Shown here: positions 18,808 through 28,527 of the stretch, piece by piece | Layout: each line of letters begins with the position of its first letter | Position numbering within the stretch: position 1 is the stretch's first letter | NCBI RefSeq assembly: GCF_018729255.1 | Contig: NZ_CP076060.1 | Location: forward strand, 2,852,001 to 2,916,000 | DNA: 64,000 nucleotides | Direction of reading: 5' to 3' | DNA from: Cupriavidus sp. EM10 | Lineage (GTDB): Bacteria > Pseudomonadota > Gammaproteobacteria > Burkholderiales > Burkholderiaceae | Notes under the pieces: model-generated | Seen by the model: the letters and a program-made list of their open reading frames with translations, nothing else | Databases searched by the model: none | What the model was told of the DNA's origin: nothing | Position numbers and translations under genes: made by a program

Positions 18808-20420
18808 ATGAACTTCGATGTCGCGATTGTCGGCAGCGGTCTGGCCGGCCTTACCGTCGCGCTGCAACTGGCCGACACCCACCGGGTTGTCATCCTCAGC
18901 AAGCGCGCCATGACAACGGGGGCCAGCGACTGGGCACAGGGCGGCATCGCGGCGGTGCTCGATTCAGGTGACAGCCACGACGAGCACACGCAGGACACGC
19001 TCGTTGCCGGTGCGGGACTCTGCGACGAGGAGGCGACGCGCTTCATCGTGGAGCATGGGCGCGAAGCCATCCAGTGGCTGATCGATCGCGGCGTGCCGTT
19101 CACGCGCGACGACCAGGCCGAACTGGGCTTCCACCTGACCCGCGAGGGGGCCACAGCCGCCGCCGGATCATCCACGCGGCCGATGCCACGGGCCATGCCG
19201 TGGTCACCACGCTGGCCGAGCAGGCGCGCCAGCATCCAAACATCACGATTCTCGAAGACCAGTTCGCGATCGACCTGATTACGTCGGCGAAGCTCGGCCT
19301 GCCCGGCAACCGCTGCTACGGCCTTTATGTGCTGGACGTGGGCACCGACGAAGTGCGCACCATCACGGCCACGCACACGGTGCTGGCGGCTGGCGGCGCG
19401 GGCAAGGTCTATCTCTATACGACCAACCCGGATACGGCCACCGGCGACGGCATCGCCATGGCGTGGCGCGCCGGCTGCCGGGTGGCCAACATGGAATTCA
19501 TCCAGTTCCACCCGACCTGCCTCTACCACCCGTACGCCAAGTCGTTCCTGATTTCCGAGGCGGTGCGCGGCGAAGGCGGCCTGCTGAAGCTGCCCGACGG
19601 CACCCGCTTCATGCCTGAGCACGACGCGCGCGCCGAACTGGCCCCGCGCGACGTGGTGGCCCGCGCCATCGACTTCGAAATGAAGAAGCGCGGCCTGGAC
19701 TGTGTCTATCTCGATATCACGCACCAGCCCGAATCGTTCCTGAAGGAGCACTTCCCCACCATCCATGCACGCTGCCTGGAACTGGGCATCGACATTGCGC
19801 GCCAGCCGATCCCCGTGGTGCCTGCGGCCCACTACACCTGCGGGGGCGTGGTCACCGACACCGCCGGTCGTACCGATATCGGCAACCTCTATGCCGTCGG
19901 CGAGACCGGCTGCACGGGCCTGCATGGCGCCAACCGGCTGGCATCGAACTCGCTGCTCGAATGCATGGTGATTGGCCAGGCGGCCGCGTCAGACATCGCC
20001 GCGCAGGGCAAGTCCGGCGCGCCCGATATCGCGCTGCCGGCGTGGGACGAAAGCCGGGTATCAGACGCGGACGAGGAAGTGGTGGTGTCGCACAACTGGG
20101 ACGAACTGCGCCGCATGATGTGGAACTACGTGGGCATCGTGCGCACCGACAAACGGCTGGAGCGCGCCCAGCACCGCATCGGCCTGCTGCGCGAGGAAAT
20201 CGCCGAGTACTACGCGAACTTCCGTGTCACGCGCGACCTGCTGGAACTGCGGAATCTGGTGGAAGTGGCATCGCTGATCGTGGACGGGGCGTACTCGCGC
20301 CACGAAAGCCGCGGGCTGCACTACAGCCGCGACTATCCCGAAACGCTGCCGAAGGCGCTACCCACGGTCTTGCAGCCAGAGACGGGCCGGGCGGCCCGTC
20401 ACCGTCAGCACAGGCGCTGA
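18808..20420 (+). pseudogene. nadB: L-aspartate oxidase (NadB), one-base frameshift
   Basis: FAD enzyme that oxidises L-aspartate to iminoaspartate, the first step of de novo NAD synthesis. The N-terminus NFDVAIVGSGLAGLTVALQL is the FAD-binding Rossmann motif. The frame holds to about residue 113, then breaks in the G run at 19146-19150. Adding one G gives the family stretch [20 protein letters not shown], and the second frame continues with [30 protein letters not shown] and [18 protein letters not shown] to 20420. The restored protein has about 537 residues, the usual length. nadA and nadC lie convergent just beyond, so the pathway is otherwise complete; an essential gene broken this way suggests a sequencing slip. 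Confidence 0.93.
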
Positions 20421-20436
20421 CGGCAGCGGCGGACGA

Positions 20437-21300
20437 CTAGCCGATGATGCGCAGCGAGTAGTCGGCGGCACGCACATCCTTGGTGAGCGCGCCCACCGAG
20501 ATGCGGTCGACGCCGGTTTCGGCAAATCGGCGGATCGTCTCGTAGTTCACGCCGCCAGAGACTTCCAGCAGCGCGCGGTCGTGGTTCAGCGCCACGGCCT
20601 CGCGCATCATCTCCAGCGTGAAGTTGTCGATCAGGACCGACTTCGCGCCGGCAGCCAGCGCCTCTTCCAGCTCGGCGATCGATTCCACCTCGATCTGGAT
20701 CGATGCATCGGTACCCAGCGCCAGCGCGGCGGCCATCGCGGCCGTGATGCTGCCGGCCGCGGCGATGTGGTTTTCCTTGATCAGGATGCCGTCGTACAGC
20801 GCCAGCCGCTGGTTCTCGCCGCCACCGATCTTCACCGCGTACTTCTGCGCCAGCCGCAGGCCCGGCAGCGTCTTGCGCGTATCGAGCACGCGCGCACGCG
20901 TGTCGGCGATCAGGTCGGCATAACGCCGCGTGGCCGTGGCCACGCCCGACAGCAACTGCAGGAAATTCAGCGACGGACGCTCGGCCGTCAACAGCGCACG
21001 CGCCGGCCCGGTGATCTCGCACACCACGTCATCGGGCGCCATGCGCGTGCCCTCTTCATGACGCCACGTGACGTGCAGCCGCTCGTCCACGGCCTTCATG
21101 CAGGCCTCGAACCACGGACGGCCGCACAGCACGGCGGCCTCGCGCACAATCACGCGCGCCTGCACCGGCTTGTCGGCCGGCACCAGCAGGCCGGTCAGGT
21201 CGCCGGTGCCGACGTCCTCGGCAATGGCGGCACGCACATTGGCTTCCAGCGCAGCCTTGAGCGCCGGGCCGTAGCTATCGAATACCGGATTCACGTTCAT
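20437..21300 (-). CDS. nadC: Nicotinate-nucleotide diphosphorylase (quinolinate phosphoribosyltransferase)
   Basis: Converts quinolinate and PRPP to nicotinate mononucleotide, CO2 and PPi, third step of NAD synthesis. 287 residues. Typical motifs are [20 protein letters not shown] (PRPP/quinolinate site), [13 protein letters not shown] and [20 protein letters not shown]. The reading frame is open far upstream, but the ATG at 21300 overlaps the nadA stop (ATGA), which fixes the start and implies coupling. It converges on nadB, with only 16 bases between stops. Confidence 0.97.
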   Translation of the reverse strand: MNVNPVFDSYGPALKAALEANVRAAIAEDVGTGDLTGLLVPADKPVQARVIVREAAVLCGRPWFEACMKAVDERLHVTWRHEEGTRMAPDDVVCEITGPARALLTAERPSLNFLQLLSGVATATRRYADLIADTRARVLDTRKTLPGLRLAQKYAVKIGGGENQRLALYDGILIKENHIAAAGSITAAMAAALALGTDASIQIEVESIAELEEALAAGAKSVLIDNFTLEMMREAVALNHDRALLEVSGGVNYETIRRFAETGVDRISVGALTKDVRAADYSLRIIG

Positions 21301-22451
21301 GCCGGGCCGACTCCCTGGAACAACGCGGCCTCTTTGGCGAGGTCGGCGGCGGGACGCACATTGGCCTTCTGCTGCGCGGCGAAATCGAGCATGCGGTCGA
21401 TGCAGGTGACGGCACGCCGGCCGATATCGGCGTCGACGTGGATTTCGTTGCGGCCAGTCTCGAGTACTTCGGCCAGATTGGTCAGCGCGTTCATGGCCAT
21501 CCAGGGGCAGTGCGCGCAGCTCTTGCAGGTGGCACTGTTGCCGGCTGTCGGGGCCTCGATAAACATCTTGCCCGGCGCCGCCATGCGCATCTTGTGCAGG
21601 ATGCCGTTGTCGGTGGCCACGATGAACTCGTTGGCGTCGAGTTGCTGGGCGGCGGCGATCAACTGGCTCGTGGAACCCACTACATCGGCCTGCTCCACCA
21701 CATTGGCCGGCGATTCCGGATGCACCAGGATCTTGGCCTTGGGGTGCTCGCGGCGCAGCAGGTCGAGTTCGATGCCCTTGAACTCGTCGTGCACCAGGCA
21801 CGAGCCCTGCCACAGCAGCATGTCGGCGCCGGTCTGCTTCTGGATGTAACTGCCCAGGTGCTTGTCTGGCGCCCACAGGATCTTCTCGCCGCGTGCGTGC
21901 AGATGTTCGACGATCTTCAGGCCGATGCTCGATGTCACCATCCAGTCAGCACGCGCCTTCACGGCGGCGCTGGTGTTGGCGTAGACCACCACGGTGCGAT
22001 CCGGGTGCGCGTCGCAAAACGCCGTGAACTCGTCGGCCGGGCAGCCCAGGTCCAGCGAGCACGTGGCATCCAGGTCGGGCATCAGGATGGTCTTTTCGGG
22101 GCTCAGGATCTTGGCGGTCTCGCCCATGAAGCGCACGCCAGCCACGACCAGCGTCTGCGCGGCGTGATCGCGGCCAAAGCGCGCCATCTCCAGAGAATCG
22201 GACACGCAGCCGCCGGTTTCCTCGGCCAGGTCCTGCAGGTCGGCGTCGACGTAGTAATGCGCCACCAGCACCGCATTGCGCTCCTTGAGCAGCTTGCGGA
22301 TGCGGTCCTTGAGCGCGCCGCGTTCGTCCGGCGTCAGCGCCGGGGGCACCTTGGCCCAGGCATGGGCCACGCAGCTGCCGCCGGCGGCATTATCGGCGTC
22401 CGCCAGGTTCGGCTTTTCGAACTCGACGGTCTTGATGGATTGTGGGGTCAT
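21297..22451 (-). CDS. nadA: Quinolinate synthase A
   Basis: [4Fe-4S] enzyme condensing iminoaspartate with dihydroxyacetone phosphate to quinolinate. 384 residues from the ATG at 22451, which has GAGGAG about 11 bases upstream. Conserved stretches are [52 protein letters not shown], and the cluster Cys residues in [20 protein letters not shown] and [13 protein letters not shown]. An upstream in-frame ATG at 22535 lies in the terminator region and is rejected. First gene of the nadA-nadC unit. Confidence 0.97.
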   Translation of the reverse strand: MTPQSIKTVEFEKPNLADADNAAGGSCVAHAWAKVPPALTPDERGALKDRIRKLLKERNAVLVAHYYVDADLQDLAEETGGCVSDSLEMARFGRDHAAQTLVVAGVRFMGETAKILSPEKTILMPDLDATCSLDLGCPADEFTAFCDAHPDRTVVVYANTSAAVKARADWMVTSSIGLKIVEHLHARGEKILWAPDKHLGSYIQKQTGADMLLWQGSCLVHDEFKGIELDLLRREHPKAKILVHPESPANVVEQADVVGSTSQLIAAAQQLDANEFIVATDNGILHKMRMAAPGKMFIEAPTAGNSATCKSCAHCPWMAMNALTNLAEVLETGRNEIHVDADIGRRAVTCIDRMLDFAAQQKANVRPAADLAKEAALFQGVGPA

Positions 22452-22537
22452 CTGTGCAGTACTCCTCGGGGGCGCCCGTGGGCCGCCGCGCTCGGACGCG
22501 CGATCTGTGCCGCAAACATGGGGGAGTGTAGCCAAAA

Positions 22538-22565
22538 GAAAAGCCCGCCAGAGGCGGGGCTTTTA
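22538..22565 (-). terminator. Terminator downstream of the desaturase gene
   Basis: AAAAGCCCGCC and GGCGGGGCTTTT form a stem around 22539-22564 with A/T runs on both sides, 27 bases after the desaturase stop and before the nadA start. Confidence 0.8.
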
Positions 22566-22592
22566 GCCATGACGGGCGCGTCGGCGATTGTA

Positions 22593-23783
22593 TCAGGCGT
22601 ACCGGCGCAGACGCAGCGAAAACTCCTGCAGCGCCTGGATGCCGCTGGCTTCGGCGCGATGGCACCAGGCCTGCAGCTGGGCCAGCAATTGCTCACGGGT
22701 CATGTTGGACCGGCCCCAGATCACGGCCAGCTCGCGACGCATTTCCACAAAGGTGTGCAGCATCTTGTTCTGCTCGGTGATGCTGGCCAGCTGCTGGCGC
22801 TGCGGCGCCCCCAGCTTCACTTCCTCGCGGTGGAACCACTTGCGTGCCGGCTTGTAGCTCTTGTACTCGGGCGAGTTGCCTTCCTTGTGCTTGCGCAGTT
22901 CGGCCCGGTACGCGCTCTTCAGCGCCTTGGCATAGCGCGCCATCACGTCGTAGCGGTTGGCGATGATCGCTTCCAGCGTGTTGTGATCCACCGGACGCGC
23001 TTCCACCAGGCGAGCCTTGGGCGGCGTCTTCTTGACCTTGGCCAGGCCCACCGACTGCATCGCACGGATGTACCACCAGCCCACGTCGATCTCGTACCAC
23101 TTGATCGAGAACTTGGCCGACGTCGGGTACGTGTGGTGGTTGTTGTGCAGCTCTTCGCCACCGATGATGAAGCCCCACGGCGACACATTGGTCGACGCGT
23201 CTTCGCAATCGTAGTTGCGGTAGCCCCACCAGTGACCCAGGCCATTGATGATGCCGGCTGCATGGATCGGGATCCACAGCATCTGCACGGCCCACACGGT
23301 CATGCCAATCACACCGAACAGCGCCAGGTCGATGATCAGCATCAGGCCCACACCCTGCCAGCCGAAGCGCGAATACACATTGCGCTCGACCCAGTCGTCA
23401 GGCGTGCCGTGACCGAACTTGGCGATGGTTTCCTTGTTCTTGGATTCGGCGCGATACAGCTCGGCGCCTTCCAGCAGCACCTTGCGGATGCCGCGGGTCT
23501 GCGGGCTGTGGGGATCGTCCTCGGTCTCGCACTTGGCGTGGTGCTTGCGGTGGATGGCAGTCCATTCCTTGGTCACCATGCCCGTCGTCAGCCAGAGCCA
23601 GAAGCGGAAGAAATGCTGGGCCACCGGATGCAGGTCCAGCGACCGGTGCGCCATGCAGCGGTGCAGGAAGATGGTGACGCCCGCGATGGTGATGTGCGTC
23701 ACCACGAGCGTGTAAATCACGATCTCCCACCAGGACCAGTTGGCGAGGCCGTTGGCGGCCCAGTCAAGAATTGTGTCGAACAA
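22593..23783 (-). CDS. Acyl-CoA/fatty-acid delta-9 desaturase family protein
   Basis: Membrane di-iron desaturase expected to put a double bond into acyl chains. From the TTG at 23783 it is 396 residues. The three His boxes are visible: HRCMAHR, HRKHH and HNNHH, between hydrophobic segments such as WEIVIYTLVVTHITIAGVTI. I prefer the TTG start (MFDTILDWAA) because CGGAGAA lies just before it; an in-frame ATG 19 codons upstream adds an unlikely basic stretch. The long C-terminal region (about 130 residues, basic and helical) is typical of the betaproteobacterial form. Separate transcription unit ending in a terminator. Confidence 0.88.
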   Translation of the reverse strand: MFDTILDWAANGLANWSWWEIVIYTLVVTHITIAGVTIFLHRCMAHRSLDLHPVAQHFFRFWLWLTTGMVTKEWTAIHRKHHAKCETEDDPHSPQTRGIRKVLLEGAELYRAESKNKETIAKFGHGTPDDWVERNVYSRFGWQGVGLMLIIDLALFGVIGMTVWAVQMLWIPIHAAGIINGLGHWWGYRNYDCEDASTNVSPWGFIIGGEELHNNHHTYPTSAKFSIKWYEIDVGWWYIRAMQSVGLAKVKKTPPKARLVEARPVDHNTLEAIIANRYDVMARYAKALKSAYRAELRKHKEGNSPEYKSYKPARKWFHREEVKLGAPQRQQLASITEQNKMLHTFVEMRRELAVIWGRSNMTREQLLAQLQAWCHRAEASGIQALQEFSLRLRRYA

Positions 23784-24091
23784 ACTATGTTCTCCGTCGT
23801 AAAACGAGTGTTTGCAGCGCGGCACCACCGTGCGGCGCACCTGTCGCGCAGAAAAAAGACTGCAAATTTATCGATTGCGATAGCTTTCTGGCGCGGGCTG
23901 TATCCCTGAAGGGAGCCTGGCCGAGGCACGAACCGCTGCAATCTGGCGGTTGTCTGGTGTGGGGCTGCGGGTCATCCGTATACCCGCGACAACCCGGCAT
24001 TCTACCGGATCGGCGCGGGAGGGACATCCGCTTTTTCCCCGACTTCGATGCCTGCCACAGGCATTGGTTCCTCAGGTGATCTGCGAGGAAC
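23784..24091. other. Intergenic stretch upstream of the desaturase
   Basis: About 310 bases. No gene is supported on either strand. It should hold the desaturase promoter; an AT-richer segment (AAATTTATCGATTGCGATAG region, about 23871-23882) is the likeliest site. No clear terminator for the MscS gene was found. Confidence 0.4.
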
Positions 24092-25447
24092 TCACTCGGC
24101 GTTGGCCGCTGCGGCGGGCAAGGCACCCGGGGCCGGGCTCAGCACCCGCAATTCCCGCTGGGGATAAGGAATCGACACGCCATGATGCCGGAAAGTTCGC
24201 CAGATCGCACGGTTCATCGCCGATTGCACGCCCAGCTTGCCGTTCTGCGGATCGGCGATGTAGACGGCCGTTTCGTATTCGATGCCGCTGTCGCCGAACG
24301 CCACCAGGAAGGCGCTGGGTGCCGGCTCGGCCAGCACACGTGGAATATCGCGCACACAGTCCGTCAGCAGTGCAATGACCGTCTCCGGGTCCGAACTGTA
24401 GTCGGCCTGCACCCGCACCGCCACGCGCACGTTGGTGCCCGAGAACGAATGGTTCTGCACCGACTGCGCCACCAGTTGCTCGTTCGGCAGCAGCGTCTCG
24501 CCGTCACCGTTGCGCAGCACGGTGTAGCGCGTGCGGATCTGCGACACGATCCCCGTGTACTTGTCGACGGTAATCTGGTCGCCGATCGCAATCGACCGGT
24601 CCAGCAGGATGATGAAGCCCGAAATGTAGTTGCTGGCGATCTTCTGCAGGCCCAGGCCAAGCCCGACGCCCAGCGCGCCGCCGAACACCGACAGCACGGT
24701 CAGGTCGATACCCACCAGCGACAGGCTCAGCAGCAGCGACACCAGCAGCAGCAGCGCCTTGGCGATGCGCGTCAGCACCACCTTGAGATTGGCGTCCAGC
24801 GTCTGGGCGCGCATCAGGCGGTCTTCCAGCCATGAGCCGAACCACATCGCCACCAGCACGGTCAGCAGGATCCAGACCACGCCCATCAGCGCGTCGGCAA
24901 TGCTGATCGGATGCTTGCCACCCACCGGGAAGCGCACCGCCTCCATCCACCGGATCACGTCGGGCAGCAGGCCCACCACGTACAGGCCCATGCCGATCCA
25001 CACCAGCGTGGTCAGCACCTTTTCCACCAGCACCAGCATGCCGTGGAGCTGTCCGTTGGCGGACATCACCCGGCGCAGGATGTAGAAGGCGAAGTACAAC
25101 GCCGTGATGCCGAACAACGGCACCAGCGCCAGCCTCAGCACGCTGATCGACGCAAACGGCGCCAGCGCATAGCGCGCGGCCAGCACCAGCAGCCAGGCGA
25201 ACAGCGGGAACATGGCCCGCTCCAGGCTGACCGCCGCCAGTCGCAACGCGAAGCTCGACGTGGCGTGACGCGCTTCCAGCCGCTTGACCACATGCCGCGC
25301 CAGCGGCCATGCCACCAGCAGGCAAGCGGCCAGGATGCCGATCTGCCAGAAGAACCCCTGCCCGCCCGCGTCGTGGATGAGGTCATCGAGCATCTTGCCC
25401 ATGACCGAATGCGAGCGGGTCAGCGCTGCCAGTGTATCGGGGTTCAT
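24092..25447 (-). CDS. MscS-family mechanosensitive ion channel protein
   Basis: Inner-membrane channel expected to open on membrane tension and release solutes at hypo-osmotic shock. 451 residues from the ATG at 25447. Several membrane segments precede the conserved MscS pore helix LSVFGGALGVGLGLGLQKIA, rich in Gly/Ala as needed for packing. The beta domain follows with DRSIAIGDQITVDKYTGIVS and RTRYTVLRNGDGETLLPNEQ, then a cytoplasmic C-terminal domain with ALPAAAANAE at the end. It is larger than E. coli MscS (286), having extra N-terminal helices like YbdG/MscM-type paralogues. It stands alone between the desaturase and the methyltransferase. Confidence 0.9.
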   Translation of the reverse strand: MNPDTLAALTRSHSVMGKMLDDLIHDAGGQGFFWQIGILAACLLVAWPLARHVVKRLEARHATSSFALRLAAVSLERAMFPLFAWLLVLAARYALAPFASISVLRLALVPLFGITALYFAFYILRRVMSANGQLHGMLVLVEKVLTTLVWIGMGLYVVGLLPDVIRWMEAVRFPVGGKHPISIADALMGVVWILLTVLVAMWFGSWLEDRLMRAQTLDANLKVVLTRIAKALLLLVSLLLSLSLVGIDLTVLSVFGGALGVGLGLGLQKIASNYISGFIILLDRSIAIGDQITVDKYTGIVSQIRTRYTVLRNGDGETLLPNEQLVAQSVQNHSFSGTNVRVAVRVQADYSSDPETVIALLTDCVRDIPRVLAEPAPSAFLVAFGDSGIEYETAVYIADPQNGKLGVQSAMNRAIWRTFRHHGVSIPYPQRELRVLSPAPGALPAAAANAE

Positions 25448-25494
25448 CGTGCCGCCTTCTCCCTCGATTTCTGCATTGATCCCTGCCGTCCAAC

Positions 25495-26889
25495 TTAGCG
25501 CGTGCGTTCCAGCACGGCCGCGAAGAAGCCGTCGGTCTGGTGGATCTGCGGGTACAGCGCCAACATGCCGCCTTCTGCCGGCAAATTGGGCACTTCGATC
25601 TTCTGTTCGGCGAAGACCTCGGCGGCCGGCACCAGACGGAAGTTTTCGTTCTTGGCCAGGAAATCGCGGACGATCGCCTCGTTTTCGGCTTCCAGCACGC
25701 TGCACGTGGCGTACACGACGCGTCCACCACCTTTCACCAGCTTGGCCGCTGCTTCGAGGATCGCCGATTGCTTGGCAGTGAGCTCCAGCACCGATTCCGG
25801 CGTCTGGCGCCACTTCAGGTCCGGGTTGCGGCGCAGCGTACCGAGGCCGCTGCAAGGTGCATCCACCAGCACACGGTCGATCTTGCCTGCGAGGCGCTTG
25901 ACCTTGGCATCGCGCTCCGAATCAATCAGGACGGGATGCACATTGGACAAACCGCTACGTGCCAGGCGCGGCTTCAGATTGGCGAGGCGCTTTTCCGAAA
26001 CATCGAAGGCATACAGGCGGCCGGTCGAACGCATGGCCACGCCCAACGCCAGCGTCTTGCCGCCAGCGCCGGCGCAGAAATCCACCACCATTTCGCCGCG
26101 CTTCGGCGCCAGCAGATGGCACAGCAGCTGACTGCCTTCGTCCTGCACCTCGACGCCACCGTTGATGAACAGCGGCAGCTGGTTCAGCGCGGGCTTGCCC
26201 TTCAGGCGGATACCGGCCGGCGCCATGGGCGCGGGTTCGGCGGCGATACCGGCAGTCTCCAGCTCGGCCAGCGCTTCCTCGCGCGACAGCTTGGCGGTGT
26301 TGACGCGCAGGTCCAGCGGCGCCGGACGCAGCCAGGCATCGCCCATCGCGGCCGTGAACGCCTCGCCATGATGCGCAACCAGATCGTCGTAAAGCCATTC
26401 CGGCAGGTTGGCGCGCACGCGCGGCGCCAGGCTCGAACGTTCGATCGTGGTCAGGCGGTCCAGCCATTCGGCTTCGTCGGGATACAGGAACGGCGTCAGC
26501 GTGTCGCGGCCGAGCGTCGAGGCCAGGCCCAGCAGGCCCAGGCGACGCGTGGCCGAACCGGTGCCGCTTTCGGCAAATTGCCCAAATTCGACGCGTCGAC
26601 GCAACACTGCGAAAACTGCTTCGGCGATGATTCCGCGGTCACGATGGCCAAGTTTGCTATTTTCACGGAAGTAGTGGCTCACCACGGCATCGGCGGGGCG
26701 CGCGAACAGCAGCACCTTGCCGATCAGGCGCTCGATGTGCTGCAGGTGAAATGCCTGCAGCGCGCCGGGCGTGCGCGGTGCGTTGGACTGGCCGCCCTGC
26801 GGCCTGCGGATCGGGCTGGACTTGCCCTTGCTGCCGCGCGAACGCTGGCGGTTGTCGCGGGAGGTCGTGTTTTCTTGTTGGCGACTCAT
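25495..26889 (-). CDS. RsmB/NOP-family class I SAM-dependent RNA methyltransferase
   Basis: Predicted rRNA cytosine-5 methyltransferase. 464 residues: a basic Gln/Arg-rich N-terminal tail, a helical domain of about residues 55-140, then the SAM domain with VVDFCAGAGGKTLALGVAMR. The two catalytic Cys residues of m5C enzymes are visible in VDAPCSGLGTLRRNPDLKW and VVYATCSVLEAENE. The ATG at 26889 overlaps the purN stop (ATGA). Paralogues of this family coexist in Burkholderiales and the classical rsmB usually lies elsewhere, so I do not give a symbol. The target base is unknown. Confidence 0.9.
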   Translation of the reverse strand: MSRQQENTTSRDNRQRSRGSKGKSSPIRRPQGGQSNAPRTPGALQAFHLQHIERLIGKVLLFARPADAVVSHYFRENSKLGHRDRGIIAEAVFAVLRRRVEFGQFAESGTGSATRRLGLLGLASTLGRDTLTPFLYPDEAEWLDRLTTIERSSLAPRVRANLPEWLYDDLVAHHGEAFTAAMGDAWLRPAPLDLRVNTAKLSREEALAELETAGIAAEPAPMAPAGIRLKGKPALNQLPLFINGGVEVQDEGSQLLCHLLAPKRGEMVVDFCAGAGGKTLALGVAMRSTGRLYAFDVSEKRLANLKPRLARSGLSNVHPVLIDSERDAKVKRLAGKIDRVLVDAPCSGLGTLRRNPDLKWRQTPESVLELTAKQSAILEAAAKLVKGGGRVVYATCSVLEAENEAIVRDFLAKNENFRLVPAAEVFAEQKIEVPNLPAEGGMLALYPQIHQTDGFFAAVLERTR

Positions 26890-27545
26890 GGCTGTTTTCC
26901 TGCCGCTTGGGGCGAGATGGCCATGAACCATTGGGGTTCGGCCGGTTGAACTTGAACTACACCGTCCTGCACGCGCAGTCGGTCTTCGATAAACCAGCGC
27001 ACGGCGCGTGGATAAATGACATGTTCGCTATCGAGCAAACGATCGGCCAGCGATTCGGGTGTATCGCCAGGCAGAACGTCGAGCGCAGCCTGCAACACAA
27101 TCGGCCCATGATCGAGCTCGGGCGTGACGAAATGCACGGTTGCGCCATGCAGCTTGACGCCTGCGTCCAGCGCTTGCCGGTGCGTATGCATGCCGGGAAA
27201 GCTCGGCAACAGCGACGGGTGGATATTCAGCATCCGGCCCGCGTAGTGCTCGACGAAGTCGTCGGTCAGGATGCGCATGAAGCCGGCCAGCACGACCAGG
27301 TCGGGCTGGTGCGCGTCGATGGCATCGCGCATCGCCGCGTCGAAACCGGCACGACCGGGGAACTGCTTGTGATCCACCACGCCGGTGGCGATACCGTGGC
27401 CGGCAGCGAACTGCAGGCCCGAGGCATCGGGCCGGTTCGACAGCACCGCGGCCACGCGCGCCGGCCACCGCTCGGCTGCGCAGGCCCGGACGATGGCTTC
27501 CATATTGGAGCCACGCCCGGAAATCAATATGACAATATTTTTCAT
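26886..27545 (-). CDS. purN: Phosphoribosylglycinamide formyltransferase
   Basis: Transfers formyl from 10-formyl-THF to GAR, third step of purine synthesis. 219 residues from the ATG at 27545 (MKNIVILISGRGSN), the usual start; an earlier ATG adds 13 atypical residues. The phosphate-binding loop ISGRGSNMEAI and the catalytic Asn-His-Asp are visible in MLNIHPSLLPSFPG and FVTPELDHGPIV. The stop overlaps the next gene's start, so methyltransferase expression depends on this message. Confidence 0.97.
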   Translation of the reverse strand: MKNIVILISGRGSNMEAIVRACAAERWPARVAAVLSNRPDASGLQFAAGHGIATGVVDHKQFPGRAGFDAAMRDAIDAHQPDLVVLAGFMRILTDDFVEHYAGRMLNIHPSLLPSFPGMHTHRQALDAGVKLHGATVHFVTPELDHGPIVLQAALDVLPGDTPESLADRLLDSEHVIYPRAVRWFIEDRLRVQDGVVQVQPAEPQWFMAISPQAAGKQP

Positions 27546-27782
27546 CGCCGCGATTCTACCAAGCTGTGGTCCAATCGCTTGCAATCCGTGCTCAATAGGT
27601 ACTTAATTACCGCGAAACGCGCCTCCCACAACGCTTTCGGGTTGGAGTGCAATAAAAAATACCCCAATGCCACGGATTGTGACGCGCACCCCGCTCTGTT
27701 AGAGTGGGTCCTACGTCCACGCGCCGCTTCTTCGGAAAACGGTGACAACAAGGACGAAACGGGAAATTAGACGGGAATACGC

Positions 27783-28442
27783 ATGTCGAACGCTGCACCG
27801 ACTTTGTTGGTGGTCGATGATCATCCTATGGCTCTTTCCGGCACCACCGCCTTTCTGGCGGAGGTGATGCCCGACGTTGCTGTCCACGCTGCCGGGAGCG
27901 CCAAGGAGGCTCTCCACTCGCTGAACCAGGGACTCCGTCCCGATATCGTTCTGCTCGACATCTGGCTCAATGACGGCACTGGCTTCGATGCCATGCAGGC
28001 CTTCAAGACCGTGATTCCGGGCGCACGCTTCATCTTCATGTCCGCCGAGGCCACGCCCGAGATCGTGGGCCGTGCGCGTGCGCTGTCCGCATGCGGCTTC
28101 GTCGGCAAGCATCTCGATGCCAACGCCTTCACGGCCGCCGTCCGCAAGGTGCTGGCCGGCGATACGAGCTTTCCGTCGGACGAAGCACTGTCCGGCCGCT
28201 CGCAGTCGTTTGGTCCGGCCCACGGCATCCCGGTCACGCCGGCCGAACTGGGCCTGACGCCGCGTCAGGGCTCGGTACTGGCGCTGGTGCTGGAAGGCCT
28301 GCCGAACAAGGTCATCGCGCGCAAGCTCGGGCTGACCGAGAACACCGTCAAGGAACACGTATCGGCGATCCTGCAGCGCCTGGGCGTGCGTACGCGCATG
28401 CAGGTGATGTCGCGCATGGAACGGTTCCGGCTGCGCCAGTAA
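27783..28442 (+). CDS. LuxR/NarL-type response regulator
   Basis: Two-component transcription factor. 219 residues: a receiver domain with the acidic pair Asp12-Asp13 (LVVDDHPMALSG), phospho-acceptor Asp59 (DIVLLDIWLNDGTG) and the conserved Lys near 109 (FVGKHLDA), then a LuxR-type helix-turn-helix with LTPRQGSVLALVLEGLPNKV and TENTVKEHVSAILQRLGV. It converges on a hybrid histidine kinase gene with only an 86-base gap and a shared terminator, so the two probably work together. The signal and targets are unknown. The start ATG is the second codon-level choice; no upstream alternative. Confidence 0.92.
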   Translation: MSNAAPTLLVVDDHPMALSGTTAFLAEVMPDVAVHAAGSAKEALHSLNQGLRPDIVLLDIWLNDGTGFDAMQAFKTVIPGARFIFMSAEATPEIVGRARALSACGFVGKHLDANAFTAAVRKVLAGDTSFPSDEALSGRSQSFGPAHGIPVTPAELGLTPRQGSVLALVLEGLPNKVIARKLGLTENTVKEHVSAILQRLGVRTRMQVMSRMERFRLRQ

Positions 28443-28470
28443 GGCCCCTTGCCACGCCAGCCACAATAGA

Positions 28471-28507
28471 AAACGCCGCCTCGGTCATACCTGGGCGGCG
28501 TTTTTGT
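28471..28507. terminator. Bidirectional terminator between response regulator and kinase
   Basis: AAAACGCCGCC (28471-28481) pairs with GGCGGCGTTTTT (28495-28506) across a 13-base loop; A and T runs flank both sides. Confidence 0.85.
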
Positions 28508-28527
28508 TTGCACTGATGGCGGCGGCC

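Noticed and set aside
21438..23909. 823-codon plus-strand open frame opposite nadA and the desaturase
   Set aside because: It crosses two well-identified genes and their terminator on the other strand; composition is that of an antisense shadow.
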